A stretch of DNA of 64,000 nt from JAPOUP01 sp026708635 (GTDB lineage: Bacteria; Pseudomonadota; Alphaproteobacteria; Rhodobacterales; Rhodobacteraceae), in contig OZ241336.1 of NCBI GenBank assembly GCA_965200115.1, forward strand, positions 806,001 through 870,000. Direction: 5' to 3'. Under the pieces are notes generated by a model that saw only the letters and a list, made by a program, of their open reading frames with translations, searched no databases and was not told the origin of the DNA. Made by a program: the position numbers and the translations under genes. Shown piece by piece: positions 41,522 to 50,636 of the stretch (position 1 is the first letter of the stretch; each line of letters begins with the position of its first letter).

Positions 41522-42739
41522 ATGACGACTCGCAACGAATTGCTCGAAATCCTTGAGAGCGGCGAAAACTCCGGCGTGGAATTCAAGAGGGATGATCTGA
41601 GCACCCAGGATCTCGCGAAGGAACTGGTGGCCTTCTCTAACCTTGAAGGTGGCATCGTCCTGCTCGGAGTCGAAGACGACGGGTCGGTCACGGGTCTCGT
41701 TCGGGACAACCTTGAGGAATGGGTGATGAATGTTTGCCGGGACAAGGTCAGGCCGGCAATCGTTCCGTTTTTCGAAATTGTTCCCAATGCCAAGGACAAC
41801 AACGACGTTGCCATCATCCGCGTCACCCGAGGCTACGACGTGCATGCGCTCTGGCACCACGGCAACAGCAGGTACCTGATGCGTGTCGGCTCGCAGAGTC
41901 GGGAAGCAAGCCAGGAGGAGCTTGCACGCCTGTTCCAGAGAGTGAGGGGTTCGGTACGCGCCGAACTGCGGCCCGTGTCGGGAGCCACGCACGTGGATCT
42001 GGATCGACGGCGGCTGAGAAACTACTTCAGCGAAATCCGCCAGCAGGACGTGCCGGCCGACGAAGAGGAGGATGCGTGGCAATCACTTCTCTTCAACACC
42101 GAGATCATCACAGAGGAAGGCGTGTCCGTCGGCGGCATGCTTCTGTTCGGCAAGACGCCAAACCGATTCCTGCCACACGCCGGGATAGACGCAGTCGCCT
42201 ATCCCGGAACGGAACGGGACTACGACGCGCGGGAACGCACGGCGCTTCGTGGCCCGATGGCACCTTTGCTGGACGATGCCGGCGACATCGTGGAAAACGG
42301 CCTCGTCGAACAGGCACTGGATTTTGTGCGGCGCAACACGCCCGTGGTCGTCAAGGCACTGGGTGGGAGGTGCCTGGAGCATCCGGCCTATCCCCACGAT
42401 GCCCTTCGCGAAGGAATCGTGAACGCCCTCATACACCGCGACTACCTGCTAACGGGCACCGATGTAGAGCTGGCGGTGTATTCCAACCGGCTGGAAATCG
42501 TATCGCCGGGTCGGCTGCCCAACGGCATAACGCCGGATCGAATGCGATCCGGCACGCGGGCAGCGAGAAACCAGTTTTTGCAGGACATGATGCGTGACTA
42601 TCGGTATCTGGAACATATGGGAATGGGAATTCCCCGGAAAATCATTAAGGGCATGAAAGAACACAATGGCACTGAACCCGATCTGGTCGAACAGGACGAA
42701 CTGTTCATTGTTCGGTTGCATGCGAAATCGCCCGAATAG
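41522..42739 (+). CDS. AlbA_2 (Schlafen-type) domain protein, putative ATP-dependent regulator/effector
   Basis: This 405-aa protein has an N-terminal AlbA_2 domain (GENSGVEFKRDDL ~14-26, KELVAFSNLEGGIVLLGVEDDG ~33-54) and a C-terminal domain of the kind annotated as ATP-dependent helicase/HATPase-like (LREGIVNALIHRDY, VELAVYSNRLEIVSPGRLPNGI). AlbA_2 proteins occur as nucleic-acid binders or nucleases in phage-defence and regulatory modules. The ATG starts 3 bp after the end of the preceding ATPase frame, so the genes are coupled. No defect is visible. Confidence 0.82.
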   Translation: MTTRNELLEILESGENSGVEFKRDDLSTQDLAKELVAFSNLEGGIVLLGVEDDGSVTGLVRDNLEEWVMNVCRDKVRPAIVPFFEIVPNAKDNNDVAIIRVTRGYDVHALWHHGNSRYLMRVGSQSREASQEELARLFQRVRGSVRAELRPVSGATHVDLDRRRLRNYFSEIRQQDVPADEEEDAWQSLLFNTEIITEEGVSVGGMLLFGKTPNRFLPHAGIDAVAYPGTERDYDARERTALRGPMAPLLDDAGDIVENGLVEQALDFVRRNTPVVVKALGGRCLEHPAYPHDALREGIVNALIHRDYLLTGTDVELAVYSNRLEIVSPGRLPNGITPDRMRSGTRAARNQFLQDMMRDYRYLEHMGMGIPRKIIKGMKEHNGTEPDLVEQDELFIVRLHAKSPE

Positions 42740-43070
42740 CACTCCATCACCTGCCCTTGCCTTCCGCATTCGCCTGTGAAAGCGGCTGCGGAAGCCGGGC
42801 GCTGCAGTCAAAAAGTCACGGATCCAACGCCGGCGGCAGATCCACGGCGAACCATTTCGTCCAAGTGTGGCGGTCGTCCCTCCATGATCGAATGCCAAGC
42901 GGAGGGGATTTTCGGCCTTTTGGGAAAGGCGGCCCGCAAAACGCCCCCGGCATGTTCAAGTAAAGTCAGTTGCGGCGCCCCAATGCTCGCCGCGCTGAAA
43001 GGTTCACGCCGTCGTCACGGAAAAAACCGGCGCCAAATCGCCGGGCATGCATTACTCTATCAGCCCGCCG
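42740..43070. other. Right flank of the rplA-rplJ island
   Basis: About 330 bp between the AlbA_2 stop and the rplA stop, convergent. No gene is supported. A short minus-strand open stretch near 42830-42900 (TWTKWFAVDLPPALDP then stop) could be the end of a lost gene, but I cannot assign it. Confidence 0.4.
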
Positions 43071-43769
43071 TCAGTTTCCCGTCGCGCTGGAGACGTCGAC
43101 CGACACTCCGGGCCCCATGGTCGAACTGACCGCGATCCTCTTCAGATAGGTCCCCTTGGCTCCGGCAGGTTTGGCCTTCTGAACCGCCCCTACAAAGGTG
43201 CGTAGATTCTCGGCCAGCATGTTCGCATCAAACGACGCCTTGCCGATACCCGCATGGACCACGCCCGCCTTCTCGACCCTGAACTGGACCTGGCCGCCCT
43301 TGGCGGCCTGCACCGCTTCCCTGACGTCCTGTGTGACCGTGCCGACCTTCGGGTTCGGCATCAGGTTGCGCGGTCCGAGTATCTTGCCCAGACGGCCCAC
43401 GACCGGCATCAGATCGGGCGTGGCGATGCATCGGTCGAACTCGATGGTTCCACTCTGGACGGTTTCCATAAGGTCCTCGGCTCCGACCACGTCGGCACCC
43501 GCCTCCCTAGCCTCGTCGGCCTTCGGCCCGCGGGCGAAAACGGCCACGCGGACCTGCTTGCCGGTTCCGTTCGGCAAATCGACCGTACCCCGGACCATCT
43601 GGTCGGCGTGACGGGGGTCGACACCCAGACATATGGCGATCTCGACGCTCTCGTCAAACTTCGCGGTGGCGTTCTCCTTGACCAGCGCGACAGCTCCCTC
43701 GACCGTCAGGCCCTCCTTACCGGCGACAGCCGCGCGCGCGGCCCTTACTCTCTTTCCGTGCTTAGCCAT
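43071..43769 (-). CDS. rplA: 50S ribosomal protein L1
   Basis: This 232-aa protein starts MAKHGKRVRAARAAVAGKE and contains the GRLGKILGPRNLMPNPKVGTV signature. It builds the L1 stalk and normally represses the rplK-rplA mRNA. It is 4 bp downstream of rplK and is the last gene before the inserted island. Confidence 0.98.
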   Translation of the reverse strand: MAKHGKRVRAARAAVAGKEGLTVEGAVALVKENATAKFDESVEIAICLGVDPRHADQMVRGTVDLPNGTGKQVRVAVFARGPKADEAREAGADVVGAEDLMETVQSGTIEFDRCIATPDLMPVVGRLGKILGPRNLMPNPKVGTVTQDVREAVQAAKGGQVQFRVEKAGVVHAGIGKASFDANMLAENLRTFVGAVQKAKPAGAKGTYLKRIAVSSTMGPGVSVDVSSATGN

Positions 43770-43773
43770 GGCC

Positions 43774-44202
43774 CTACTTCTTAACCTCGATGCCCATGGA
43801 TCGTGCCGAACCGAGCACGATCCGCATGGCCGCATCAATATCGTTAGCGTTGAGATCCTTCATCTTCGCTTCCGCGATCTCCCGCACCTGACCGGACGTA
43901 ACGGAACCTACAACCTCCCTGCCGGGCTCACTGGCGGCCGATTGCAGATTCGCCGCCTTCTTGAGGAAATACGAGGCGGGCGGAGTCTTGATGTCCAGCG
44001 AAAAGGACTTGTCCGCGTAATAGGTGATCACTGTCGGGCAAGGCGCGCCCGGTTCCATATCCTGCGTCTTTGCGTTGAACGCCTTGCAGAACTCCATGAT
44101 GTTCAGTCCACGCTGACCGAGCGCGGGGCCCACAGGCGGGCTCGGATTGGCTTGGCCCGCGGGAACCTGCAGTTTCATCGAACCAACGACTTTCTTGGCC
44201 AT
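43774..44202 (-). CDS. rplK: 50S ribosomal protein L11
   Basis: This 142-aa protein has GQANPSPPVGPALGQRGLNIM and the C-terminal rRNA-binding domain ending MRIVLGSARSMGIEV. It forms part of the GTPase-associated centre. It is in an operon with rplA and probably nusG/secE. Confidence 0.98.
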   Translation of the reverse strand: MAKKVVGSMKLQVPAGQANPSPPVGPALGQRGLNIMEFCKAFNAKTQDMEPGAPCPTVITYYADKSFSLDIKTPPASYFLKKAANLQSAASEPGREVVGSVTSGQVREIAEAKMKDLNANDIDAAMRIVLGSARSMGIEVKK

Positions 44203-44332
44203 ATGGCCTCTCCTTTTCGCAACTGTCGGGAGACGCGTCCCCCGCCCTGGATTGCCGTGGTCCGGTCCGGAGCCGCGGCCCCTCGCCTCCCACGAATTCG
44301 CCGCGCTCCGAACCGGGCGCGACCCGCGCCAA

Positions 44333-44866
44333 TCAGGCCTGTTTGGTGACCTGGGTATATTCCAGTTCGACAGGCGTCGCCCGGCCGAGGATCGAAACCG
44401 TGACCTTCAGGCGCTGATTGTCGTCGTCGATCTCCTCCACCATCCCGTCGAAGCCCTCGAATGGCCCGTCCGTGACCGATACCTTCTCCCCGATGTCGAA
44501 ATGAATGAGGGTACGTGGCGTCTCCTGACCTTCCTCGACACGGTTGAGAATCGCGTTGACCTCATCGTCCCGCATCGCCATGGGCCTGCCCTGGGGACCA
44601 AGGAAGCCGGAAACCCGGTTTATCGAGTTGATCAGGTGGTAGCCCCTGTCCGTCATTTCCATCCTCACCAAGACATAGCCCGGCATGAAGCGGTGCTCTT
44701 CCGTTACCTTCTTGCCACGACGCACCTTGATCACGTCCTCGGTCGGAACCAGGACCTCAACGATCTCGTCCTCCAGACCGGCGTCAGCCACGGCCTGCCG
44801 GATCTGTTCGGCAACCCGCTTCTCGTAATTTGACAGCACGCTAGCGGAATACCACCGTTTGGCCAT
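44333..44866 (-). CDS. nusG: Transcription termination/antitermination factor NusG
   Basis: This 177-aa protein has an N-terminal NGN domain (RWYSASVLSNYEKRVAEQI, FMPGYVLVRMEM) and a C-terminal KOW domain (FDIGEKVSVTDGPFEGFDGMVEEID). It binds RNA polymerase and couples it to Rho or the ribosome. It lies between secE and rplK, the usual order. Confidence 0.98.
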   Translation of the reverse strand: MAKRWYSASVLSNYEKRVAEQIRQAVADAGLEDEIVEVLVPTEDVIKVRRGKKVTEEHRFMPGYVLVRMEMTDRGYHLINSINRVSGFLGPQGRPMAMRDDEVNAILNRVEEGQETPRTLIHFDIGEKVSVTDGPFEGFDGMVEEIDDDNQRLKVTVSILGRATPVELEYTQVTKQA

Positions 44867-45050
44867 TCGACCCCCACGTCTCCGTTAATCTCCGGCAAAG
44901 GGCCGGAGCCGTTGAAACCCACAAGCGACATTTCCGCCCACTGAAACGCGGAAGCTGCGCACGCCCTGGCTGAGGACGCAAAAGCCGGAAATCCGGATGG
45001 GGCCATAAGCTTACGTGAACCGAATGGCAAGCCCCGGCTGTCCTAAGTCC

Positions 45051-45251
45051 TCAACCCGCCATGTCTAGAACAATGTTGAGTCCCGTCCGGATAATCCAAT
45101 CGACGAAGAAAAAGAAGATCGCCGTCAGTGTGGCCATAACAAAGACCATCGCGGTGGTGAGCAGCACCTCGCGGCGTGTCGGCCAGACGACTTTCGAGAC
45201 CTCGGCGCGAACCTGTTGAATGAACTGCAGCGGATTGGTGCGGACGGTCAT
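45051..45251 (-). CDS. secE: Preprotein translocase subunit SecE
   Basis: This 66-aa single-span membrane protein has the conserved cytoplasmic helix VRAEVSKVVWPTRREVLLTT followed by one transmembrane segment. It stabilises SecY in the translocon. It heads the secE-nusG-rplKA cluster. No tRNA-Trp gene was seen upstream. Confidence 0.95.
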   Translation of the reverse strand: MTVRTNPLQFIQQVRAEVSKVVWPTRREVLLTTAMVFVMATLTAIFFFFVDWIIRTGLNIVLDMAG

Positions 45252-45433
45252 GGCTGTTCCTTGACTATTACGGAAGGCAGATACGGGCTTTCACCGACGG
45301 TTTCAAGCTCCGGTGCCAACAGGGCGGCAAAACCGGTGGACGCCAACGCCTCAGCCAGTCTGGCCACAAAAGCGACGATCGACTCTCTCCGGCGGAAACG
45401 CCCCGCCTCGGCGGTCCGCGACCCGGCGAGACT

Positions 45434-46174
45434 TCAGCCGGCTCCCTCACCACGAACCGCCGTGCGATACCGTCGCGGCATAAGGCCGGACTGGAACCAC
45501 GACAGAAAGCTGACCATGGAAAACACCGGCAGTCCGGTCGCCGCACGAATGTCAGCCGCGTACGGAATCATGTTGGTGCACTCAAGAACGATGGCACCGA
45601 TCCCGGCGTGCGCCGAAACCAGTTCACGCGCCGCCTCGACATTGTCCCGCCGCGCCGCCTCGACGTCCATCTGGGGTTCGTTGTCGAGAATGACACGGGT
45701 GAATTCGCGGCCCCCCTCGGTCGTGCCGATCGGCGTTCCGTCCGGAACCCCTGCGCTGGCCAGATGCTCCGAAGTCAGGCTGTCGCCGGAAATTGTGAGA
45801 ATCCCGGCGATTCTGCCCGCGGGTAGGGTCGCGTTCACCATCCTGACCTGCATGAGCGAGGACGTCGCTACCGGCACGTCGACGGATGCCGCAAGTTCAC
45901 GCTGATAGAGCGACAGAAACCCACAGTTCGTCGTGATGCCGTCGGCTCCGTCAGCGACCAGTTCGCGGGCGGCAAGGACAAAGGACTCGAGCAGCCCCTC
46001 CGCCCGGCGTCTCACCACCTGATGGGGTGATGCGTCGCGCACGATTCTATAGAGGACCGGAAAGTCCCAGGTCAGGGCATTGCCCACGTCCCCGGGAATA
46101 CGTGGAAAGCGCGCCTCCAGCATCAGAATTCCGATCGATGCCCCGTAGATCGCCTTACCTCCGGTTACGACCAT
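45434..46174 (-). CDS. Aspartate/glutamate racemase family protein
   Basis: This 246-aa protein has the two catalytic-type cysteines of the Asp/Glu/hydantoin racemase superfamily: ITTNCGFL (Cys84) and VLECTNMIPYA (Cys199). The family includes racemases, maleate isomerase and arylmalonate decarboxylase; the substrate here is unknown. It is divergent from a thiamine-pyrophosphate enzyme gene, which suggests a shared catabolic pathway. Confidence 0.85.
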   Translation of the reverse strand: MVVTGGKAIYGASIGILMLEARFPRIPGDVGNALTWDFPVLYRIVRDASPHQVVRRRAEGLLESFVLAARELVADGADGITTNCGFLSLYQRELAASVDVPVATSSLMQVRMVNATLPAGRIAGILTISGDSLTSEHLASAGVPDGTPIGTTEGGREFTRVILDNEPQMDVEAARRDNVEAARELVSAHAGIGAIVLECTNMIPYAADIRAATGLPVFSMVSFLSWFQSGLMPRRYRTAVRGEGAG

Positions 46175-46563
46175 CCCGAGTTCCCTTTTCTATAACGGTT
46201 CCAACAGAGTATCCGCATTGGCGATATGGGCCACGATCATTCGCGCGTCCACGACTTCCGTATGGCGAATAACGGTTTTTCGGGATCACTGTAACCGAAA
46301 CCCAAACTGAATTCCCGGCTCCGGCGACCTGTCCGCAGGCCACGCCCTTTCCACATCCCCCCCCCCCCCGCTTAAAATAGACAAACCGGCCCGGATGGCA
46401 GACATCATGGAGCCCTCGGTGGCATGGTTCGCTGGCGGAATTGCCGTCAGAATGGGGCGACATGCGTAAATCACGCCCATCCACACCATATCCGGTTGAC
46501 GGAAAGCGGCAAGGAACGCATGTTCGCGTCCACGGACACCGCTAGATGTCGCGAGAACCCGGG
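46175..46563. other. Divergent promoter region with 13-base poly-C tract
   Basis: This roughly 390-bp gap separates the racemase-like gene and the thiamine-pyrophosphate enzyme gene, which are transcribed away from each other. A run of 13 C residues lies at 46357-46369, followed by cttaaaatag. No gene is supported; no clear operator was found. Confidence 0.6.
46357..46369 (+). repeat. 13-base poly-C homopolymer
   Basis: Thirteen consecutive C residues lie upstream of the thiamine-pyrophosphate enzyme gene. Such tracts are prone to slippage in replication and to sequencing error. Confidence 0.85.
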
Positions 46564-48255
46564 ATGAACCGTACAAATGAACTGACCGGTGCCGAAGCTA
46601 TGGTGCGGATGCTTGAAGCCTATGGCGTCGAGCATATGTTCGGACTATGCGGCGATACGACACTCCCGCTTTACGACGCGCTTGCCCGGCATGACCATGG
46701 AATAAGTCATTTTCTGACCCGGGACGAGCGGCATGCGGCATACATGGCCGACGGCTACGCCAGAGTGACCGGAAAACCCGGCATATGCGAAGGGCCTTCA
46801 GGTGGTGGCGCGACCTATATACTTCCGGGCCTGATCGAGGCCAATGACAGCTCGGTCCCTATCCTGGCGATAACAACCGACGTGGCGACGACATCCCGGG
46901 GCCGTTTCCCGCTTACCGAACTCGACCAGGTCTCGCTGATGAGACCACTGACCAAATGGAACGCGTCGCTCGACAGCTCGGCGCGCCTTCCCGCCACGGT
47001 GCGCGGAGCGTTCCGGGCAATGACAACCGGCAGACCGGGTGCCGTTCATCTAGCGTTTCCGTTCGATGCGCAGAAAGGCGCGGTGGACGAAGCCGAGATC
47101 TGGGCCGACACACGGCACAGGACGTATCCGGCCGAGCGCACCGCTCCGGACCCTCAGGCCATAAAGGACGCGGTGGAGGCGCTCGCGTCCGCCCGATCAG
47201 CCGTCGCGATCTGTGGTGGCGGGGTAGTCCTGGCAGATGCCCATGACCACCTGCGGTCACTGGCCGAAACACTGGATCTTCCTGTGGCGACGACGGTCTC
47301 GGGGCAGGGATCGATATCCGAGACGCACCCGCAGGCACTCGGCGTCATAGGTTCCAACGGTGGCGTACCCGCAACCCGGACAGCCGTGGATGCCGCCGAT
47401 GTCGTGATGTTCATAGGGTGCCGGGCAGGATCGGTGACGACGGAACGCTGGCGATCACCGGCGCCGGGAACGACAATCATCCATATCGACAACGATCCGA
47501 TGGCTATCGGAGCGAACTATCCGACGGACATAGCGGTCTGTGCCGACGCGAAACTGGCTCTGGAGGCGTTGGCGGCCGAAGCAATCGCCGGCAACCCGCG
47601 GACGCAGGGTGGCCGGGAACGGGCTTCCGAGGCATGGAGGCGAAAGGTCGCCGAGTTTCAACCGCTTGCCGAGAGTACCGATCGCCCGATCCGGCCCGAA
47701 GCGGTCGTTGCGGCACTTAGCGACATTCTGGACGATGATGCGGTGATCTGCGCCGACCCGGGCACGCCGTGCCCTTACTTCAGCGCCCATTACCGCTGGC
47801 GCAGGCCAGGTCGGAATTTCGTCACCAACAGGGCACATGGCGCACTTGGCTATTCACTGGCCGCGGCCATGGGCGCACAGGTGGGAAGGCCGCGGGCGAA
47901 GGTACTCAGCGTCATGGGCGACGGATCGTTCGGATTCTGCTGCGGCGAGATGGAGACGCTGGTCCGCTACGGAATTCCGATAAAATCGATTGTTTTCTCG
48001 AACGCGGTCTATGGCTGGATCAAGGCGGGACAGAATGCGGGATTCGGCCGACGGTTCTACAACGTCGATATCGGACGCACTGACCACGCCGCGGTCGCAC
48101 GCGCCTTCGGTGTCAGGGCGTGGACGGTGGAGTCACCGTCGGAACTTGCCCCGGTACTCAGGGAAGCCATCGCCCATGACGGACCGACACTCGTCGATGT
48201 GATCAGTCAGCCACTGCACGAGGCCGCCGCGCCCGTCTCCGAATGGATCGCGTGA
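46564..48255 (+). CDS. Thiamine pyrophosphate-dependent enzyme (acetolactate synthase-like)
   Basis: This 563-aa three-domain ThDP enzyme has an N-terminal pyrimidine domain with YGVEHMFGLCGDTTLPLYD and the activating glutamate in TRDERHAAYMADGYARV, a central domain (AVAICGGGVV), and a C-terminal domain with the ThDP motif GDGSFGFCCGEMETLVRYGIP ending in Ser-Asn-Ala-Val-Tyr-Gly. It resembles AHAS, benzoylformate decarboxylase and sulfoacetaldehyde acetyltransferase homologues; no regulatory subunit is nearby, so branched-chain synthesis is unlikely. Start at 46564; an ATG at 46546 is possible. Confidence 0.88.
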   Translation: MNRTNELTGAEAMVRMLEAYGVEHMFGLCGDTTLPLYDALARHDHGISHFLTRDERHAAYMADGYARVTGKPGICEGPSGGGATYILPGLIEANDSSVPILAITTDVATTSRGRFPLTELDQVSLMRPLTKWNASLDSSARLPATVRGAFRAMTTGRPGAVHLAFPFDAQKGAVDEAEIWADTRHRTYPAERTAPDPQAIKDAVEALASARSAVAICGGGVVLADAHDHLRSLAETLDLPVATTVSGQGSISETHPQALGVIGSNGGVPATRTAVDAADVVMFIGCRAGSVTTERWRSPAPGTTIIHIDNDPMAIGANYPTDIAVCADAKLALEALAAEAIAGNPRTQGGRERASEAWRRKVAEFQPLAESTDRPIRPEAVVAALSDILDDDAVICADPGTPCPYFSAHYRWRRPGRNFVTNRAHGALGYSLAAAMGAQVGRPRAKVLSVMGDGSFGFCCGEMETLVRYGIPIKSIVFSNAVYGWIKAGQNAGFGRRFYNVDIGRTDHAAVARAFGVRAWTVESPSELAPVLREAIAHDGPTLVDVISQPLHEAAAPVSEWIA

Positions 48256-48489
48256 GGCAACTGACGACCCGATCCGGTGCAGCTCCCGGGGATAGCGGGA
48301 ATATTTCACGAAGCGCGAGCGCGTGATCTTCATCCTGCCGGCTGACGGGACAAGGGTTCCCGGAGTTAGGGTATTGGGGCGGGGCCGCGTCTCGCGGAAG
48401 TTCGACGATCCCGAGTGACCCCTACCTGACACATGGCGCGGACCGAGCCGAGCCGACGGGCGAATCCCACCGATGCCCGACCAGATCAA

Positions 48490-49287
48490 TCAATCGGCGG
48501 TCCGCTTTGCCCTCTTTACGGGAGCCCAGAGCTTCTTGTTGGTCAGGTACATAAGAACCGAAAGGATCACCAGAAACAGAACACCCAGGAAACCTGCCTG
48601 CTTGCGCTCCGCAAGCTTCGGCTCGGCCGTCCACATCAGGAAGGCCGACACGTCTTCGGCCAGATGATGCAGCGAGCTGTCGTGACCGTCCTGATATTCG
48701 ACCCAATCGTCCTCAAGCGGCGGAGCCATCGAAATCCAGCCACCCGGGAAAGCGGTGTTCTCATAGAGGATCGTGCCAGCCTCTTCCCTCTCCTCCCCGG
48801 TATAGCCGGTAAGAAGGGAGGCGATGTATTCGGGACCGCCGATTCCCCTGAGAAACTGGTTGATGCCCAACCCGTAGGGTCCGTAAAAGCCGGCGCGGGC
48901 CTTGGCCATAACACTCAGGTCTGGAGCGCCGACGCTGTCATTCGCCGGGAAATGATCGGTGGGACGCGCGGGACGGAAATCGTCCAGTGCCGCGTCAAAA
49001 ACCTCGAAGTTCTGCTCCGCGTAGGCACGAACCTGATCTTCCGGAAGACCCGGACCACTGGAATCGCCCAAAGTCCTCAAGGGTACGTACTTCAGGCCAT
49101 GGCATGCCGCACAGGCCTCGGTGTAGACCTGAAGTCCTCGCTGCAGCTGTAACTGATCGTAAGTGCCGAAGGGTCCCTCGAACGGAAAGGCTACATCGTG
49201 CGTTTTGCCTGAACCGCCGGCGGCCAGGACGGCGCCGGCCGCGGCCCACAGAAACGCGGTACCGGCGAAGGTGAGTTTGCCAATCAT
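48490..49287 (-). CDS. petC: Cytochrome c1 of the bc1 complex
   Basis: This roughly 265-aa precursor has a signal peptide, the haem motif CAACH (about residues 59-63 from this start), ISMAPPL with the axial Met, and a C-terminal membrane anchor (GFLGVLFLVILSVLMYLTN). The ATG at 49287 has GGAG 6 bases upstream and is preferred over the ATG at 49299 that abuts the petB stop. It is the last gene of petABC. Confidence 0.96.
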   Translation of the reverse strand: MIGKLTFAGTAFLWAAAGAVLAAGGSGKTHDVAFPFEGPFGTYDQLQLQRGLQVYTEACAACHGLKYVPLRTLGDSSGPGLPEDQVRAYAEQNFEVFDAALDDFRPARPTDHFPANDSVGAPDLSVMAKARAGFYGPYGLGINQFLRGIGGPEYIASLLTGYTGEEREEAGTILYENTAFPGGWISMAPPLEDDWVEYQDGHDSSLHHLAEDVSAFLMWTAEPKLAERKQAGFLGVLFLVILSVLMYLTNKKLWAPVKRAKRTAD

Positions 49288-49299
49288 CTTCCGCTCCAT

Positions 49300-50625
49300 T
49301 CACTCTGCCGGCGTCGCGTCGGAACCGCCGTGATGCGCCTTGAAATCCTCCTCTATCGTCTCCGGCCTGGGCATCGGCTTCTCGATGACGCCCAGCAGCG
49401 GAAGGATTACGAGGAAATAGACGAACCAATAGGCGGATCCGATCAGGGCGATGGTCGAATACGGCGGCTCGGCCGGCTGGGCACCACACCACATCAGCAC
49501 CACGAAGTCTATGACCAGAAGCCAGAACCACCATTTGAACATCGGACGGTAACGACCCGACCGAATGCTGGACGTGTCCAACCATGGCGCCAGAGCCATA
49601 ACCACCATCGCACCGAACATCGCCAGAACACCGAAGAACTTGGCGTCGATTATTCCGCCGGTTATCCAGTTCGTGAGTATGACGACCCATACATCATTCG
49701 TGAAAGCGCGCAGGATGGCGTAGAACGGCAGGAAGTACCACTCGGGAACGATATGCTCGGGCGTGACGAGCGGGTTCGCTTCGATGTAGTTGTCCGGGTG
49801 ACCCAGGTAATTGGGCATGAAGCCGACTATCGCGAAGAAAACCGCGAGCACCAGGACCAGCGCGAAAAGATCCTTGATTACGAAATAGGGCCAGAAGGGC
49901 AGCGTGTCCCTAGCGGCCTCTTCCTTGGACCCCCTGCGCACCTCAATACCCGTAGGATTGTTGTTGCCGGTGCTATGGAACGCCCAAATATGAACGATCA
50001 CAAGGCCCGCGATCGCGAAGGGCAGAAGGTAATGCAGGCTGAAAAAACGGTTCAGCGTGGCGTTATCGACCGCCGGACCGCCCTGGAGCCAGGTCTGGAT
50101 GGGTTCCCCGACGAAGGGAATCGCCCCGAACAGGCCAGTGATCACCGTGGCTCCCCAGAACGACATCTGGCCCCACGGCAATACATAGCCCATGAACGCG
50201 GTGCCCATCATCAGCACGTAGATGAGCATTCCTATGATCCAGGTCAGTTCGCGCGGCTCCTTGTAGGAGCCGTAGTAAAGGCCGCGGAACATGTGGATGT
50301 AAACCGCGAGGAAAAACAGCGACGCGCCGTTCTGATGTAGATAGCGGAGCATGTGCCCGCCATTCACGTTGCGCATTATATGTTCGACACTCGCGAATGC
50401 CAGGTCAACGTGCGGTGTATAATGCATTGCCAGAACGATGCCCGTAACGATCTGCAGAGCCAGGCAGAAAGCCAGAACGATTCCCCATATCCACCACCAG
50501 TTGAGGTTTCTGGGCGTTGGGATCATCAGCGTGTCATGAAGCAGGCTTATAACGGGAAGGCGGCGCTCAAGCCACTTCGCGCCCCGAGTTCTTGGCTCGT
50601 AGATGTCGTGCGGAATTCCGGACAT
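49300..50625 (-). CDS. petB: Cytochrome b of the bc1 complex
   Basis: This 441-aa membrane protein carries the haem-binding histidine pairs (RYLHQNGASLFFLAVYIHMF and HYLLPFAIAGLVIVHIWAFH) and the Qo-site motif PEWYFLPFYAILRA. It transfers electrons from ubiquinol in the inner membrane. Second gene of petABC. Confidence 0.98.
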   Translation of the reverse strand: MSGIPHDIYEPRTRGAKWLERRLPVISLLHDTLMIPTPRNLNWWWIWGIVLAFCLALQIVTGIVLAMHYTPHVDLAFASVEHIMRNVNGGHMLRYLHQNGASLFFLAVYIHMFRGLYYGSYKEPRELTWIIGMLIYVLMMGTAFMGYVLPWGQMSFWGATVITGLFGAIPFVGEPIQTWLQGGPAVDNATLNRFFSLHYLLPFAIAGLVIVHIWAFHSTGNNNPTGIEVRRGSKEEAARDTLPFWPYFVIKDLFALVLVLAVFFAIVGFMPNYLGHPDNYIEANPLVTPEHIVPEWYFLPFYAILRAFTNDVWVVILTNWITGGIIDAKFFGVLAMFGAMVVMALAPWLDTSSIRSGRYRPMFKWWFWLLVIDFVVLMWCGAQPAEPPYSTIALIGSAYWFVYFLVILPLLGVIEKPMPRPETIEEDFKAHHGGSDATPAE

Positions 50626-50636
50626 TCGCGGCTCCC

